Part shown: positions 35,204 to 35,496 of the stretch, in pieces
Numbering within the stretch: the first letter of the stretch is position 1
Layout of the letters: each line of letters starts with the position of its first letter
Origin: Arthrobacter sp. Leaf69
GTDB lineage: Bacteria > Actinomycetota > Actinomycetes > Actinomycetales > Micrococcaceae
Direction of reading: 5' to 3'
Assembly (NCBI RefSeq): GCF_001422645.1
Contig: NZ_LMLR01000003.1
Coordinates: forward strand, 1-35,496
Length of the DNA: 35,496 nucleotides
The notes under the pieces: model-generated
The model's database searches: none
What the model saw: the letters and a program-made list of their open reading frames with translations, nothing else
Told to the model about the DNA's origin: nothing
Made by a program: the position numbers and the translations under genes

Positions 35204-35496
35204 ATGACCATCCCCGAGTCTCCCGTCATGATCGCCGTTGGCGAGTCCACCGTATCGGGCGTCTATGCCCGCCCTGAGCAGCCATCTGCCACGCTGGTGG
35301 TCGCCCACGGCGCCGGAGCCGGCATGGAACACCCGTTCCTGGCCGGTTTCACCCGCGCCGTCAATATACTGGGCATCGCCACGCTCCGCTTCAACTTCCC
35401 CTACCGGGAAGCCGGCCGGAAGTTCCCGGACCGGCCTCCCGCTGCCGTCGCCACGTGGCGGGCGGCCATGGCCGAGGCTGCTGGCCGGTCAGCGGG
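35204..35496 (+). CDS. alpha/beta hydrolase, Tex30/KANL3 type, partial
   Basis: The first 97 residues of a protein cut by the window end. SATLVVAHGAGAGMEHPFL is the oxyanion-hole strand and loop of this alpha/beta hydrolase group, and TLRFNFPYREAGRKFPDRPP is its next conserved segment. The nucleophile elbow lies outside the window. The substrate is unknown for this group. Confidence 0.8.
   Translation, partial: MTIPESPVMIAVGESTVSGVYARPEQPSATLVVAHGAGAGMEHPFLAGFTRAVNILGIATLRFNFPYREAGRKFPDRPPAAVATWRAAMAEAAGRSA

Overview
The window is about 35.5 kb of high-GC DNA with dense coding, many GTG starts and ATGA/GTGA stop-start overlaps. It also has DUF4193, DUF5134, a SARP-type regulator, an HtaA-domain protein and an actinobacterial-type LexA box. 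Together these point to an actinobacterium, most likely the Arthrobacter/Pseudarthrobacter group of Micrococcaceae. The genus is an inference from gene content, not from a marker gene.

Layout. 1-99: frameshifted tail of an IS481-type transposase. 268-3419: an acyl-CoA ligase, then a minus-strand pair of dienelactone hydrolase and TspO. 3637-5988: a YdeP/FdhF-type molybdopterin oxidoreductase. 6011-6304: three tandem 104-bp palindromic units between convergent genes. 6330-7868: a minus-strand DUF6457 protein and a LysR regulator, separated by seven 14-bp tandem repeats. 7983-18246: a plus-strand operon for aerobic carbon monoxide dehydrogenase. It holds coxM, coxS, coxL, a coxF-like XdhC-YHS fusion, a MobA/MocA-like nucleotidyltransferase, coxD, coxE, coxG, a coxI-like XdhC gene and a DUF5134 membrane protein. 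CoxL carries the AYxCSFR active-site loop of form I (Mo-Cu) enzymes, so this is a true CO dehydrogenase.

18273-21652: an SDR/NAD(P)H oxidoreductase pair with operator-like palindromes upstream, a YciO-type protein, a small membrane protein, a trace of a RibD-type reductase and a GNAT acetyltransferase. 21976-24384: an ECF-type sigma factor with a membrane-anchored partner and two further small membrane proteins, none with a recognised output. 24613-26369: a LexA-controlled umuDC pair. 26419-28029: a SARP-type regulator and an AT-richer stretch with one doubtful ORF. 28070-30501: a signal-less HtaA-domain protein coupled to amylosucrase. 30504-35496: a hypothetical gene, DUF4193, a GGDEF-EAL c-di-GMP enzyme, a small GNAT, a pirin and the start of an alpha/beta hydrolase.

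Working together: the cox operon encodes the catalytic trimer (CoxMSL), maturation factors for the cofactor and the Cu-S-Mo site (CoxD, CoxE, CoxF-like, CoxI-like, MocA-like) and a membrane anchor (CoxG), so CO can serve as an electron source. The LysR gene is divergent, and an operator-like palindrome lies between it and coxM. The least explained features are the 104-bp palindromic repeats, which show a compensatory base-pair change, the metal-binding YHS domain fused to CoxF, and the Met/His-rich DUF5134 protein at the operon end.
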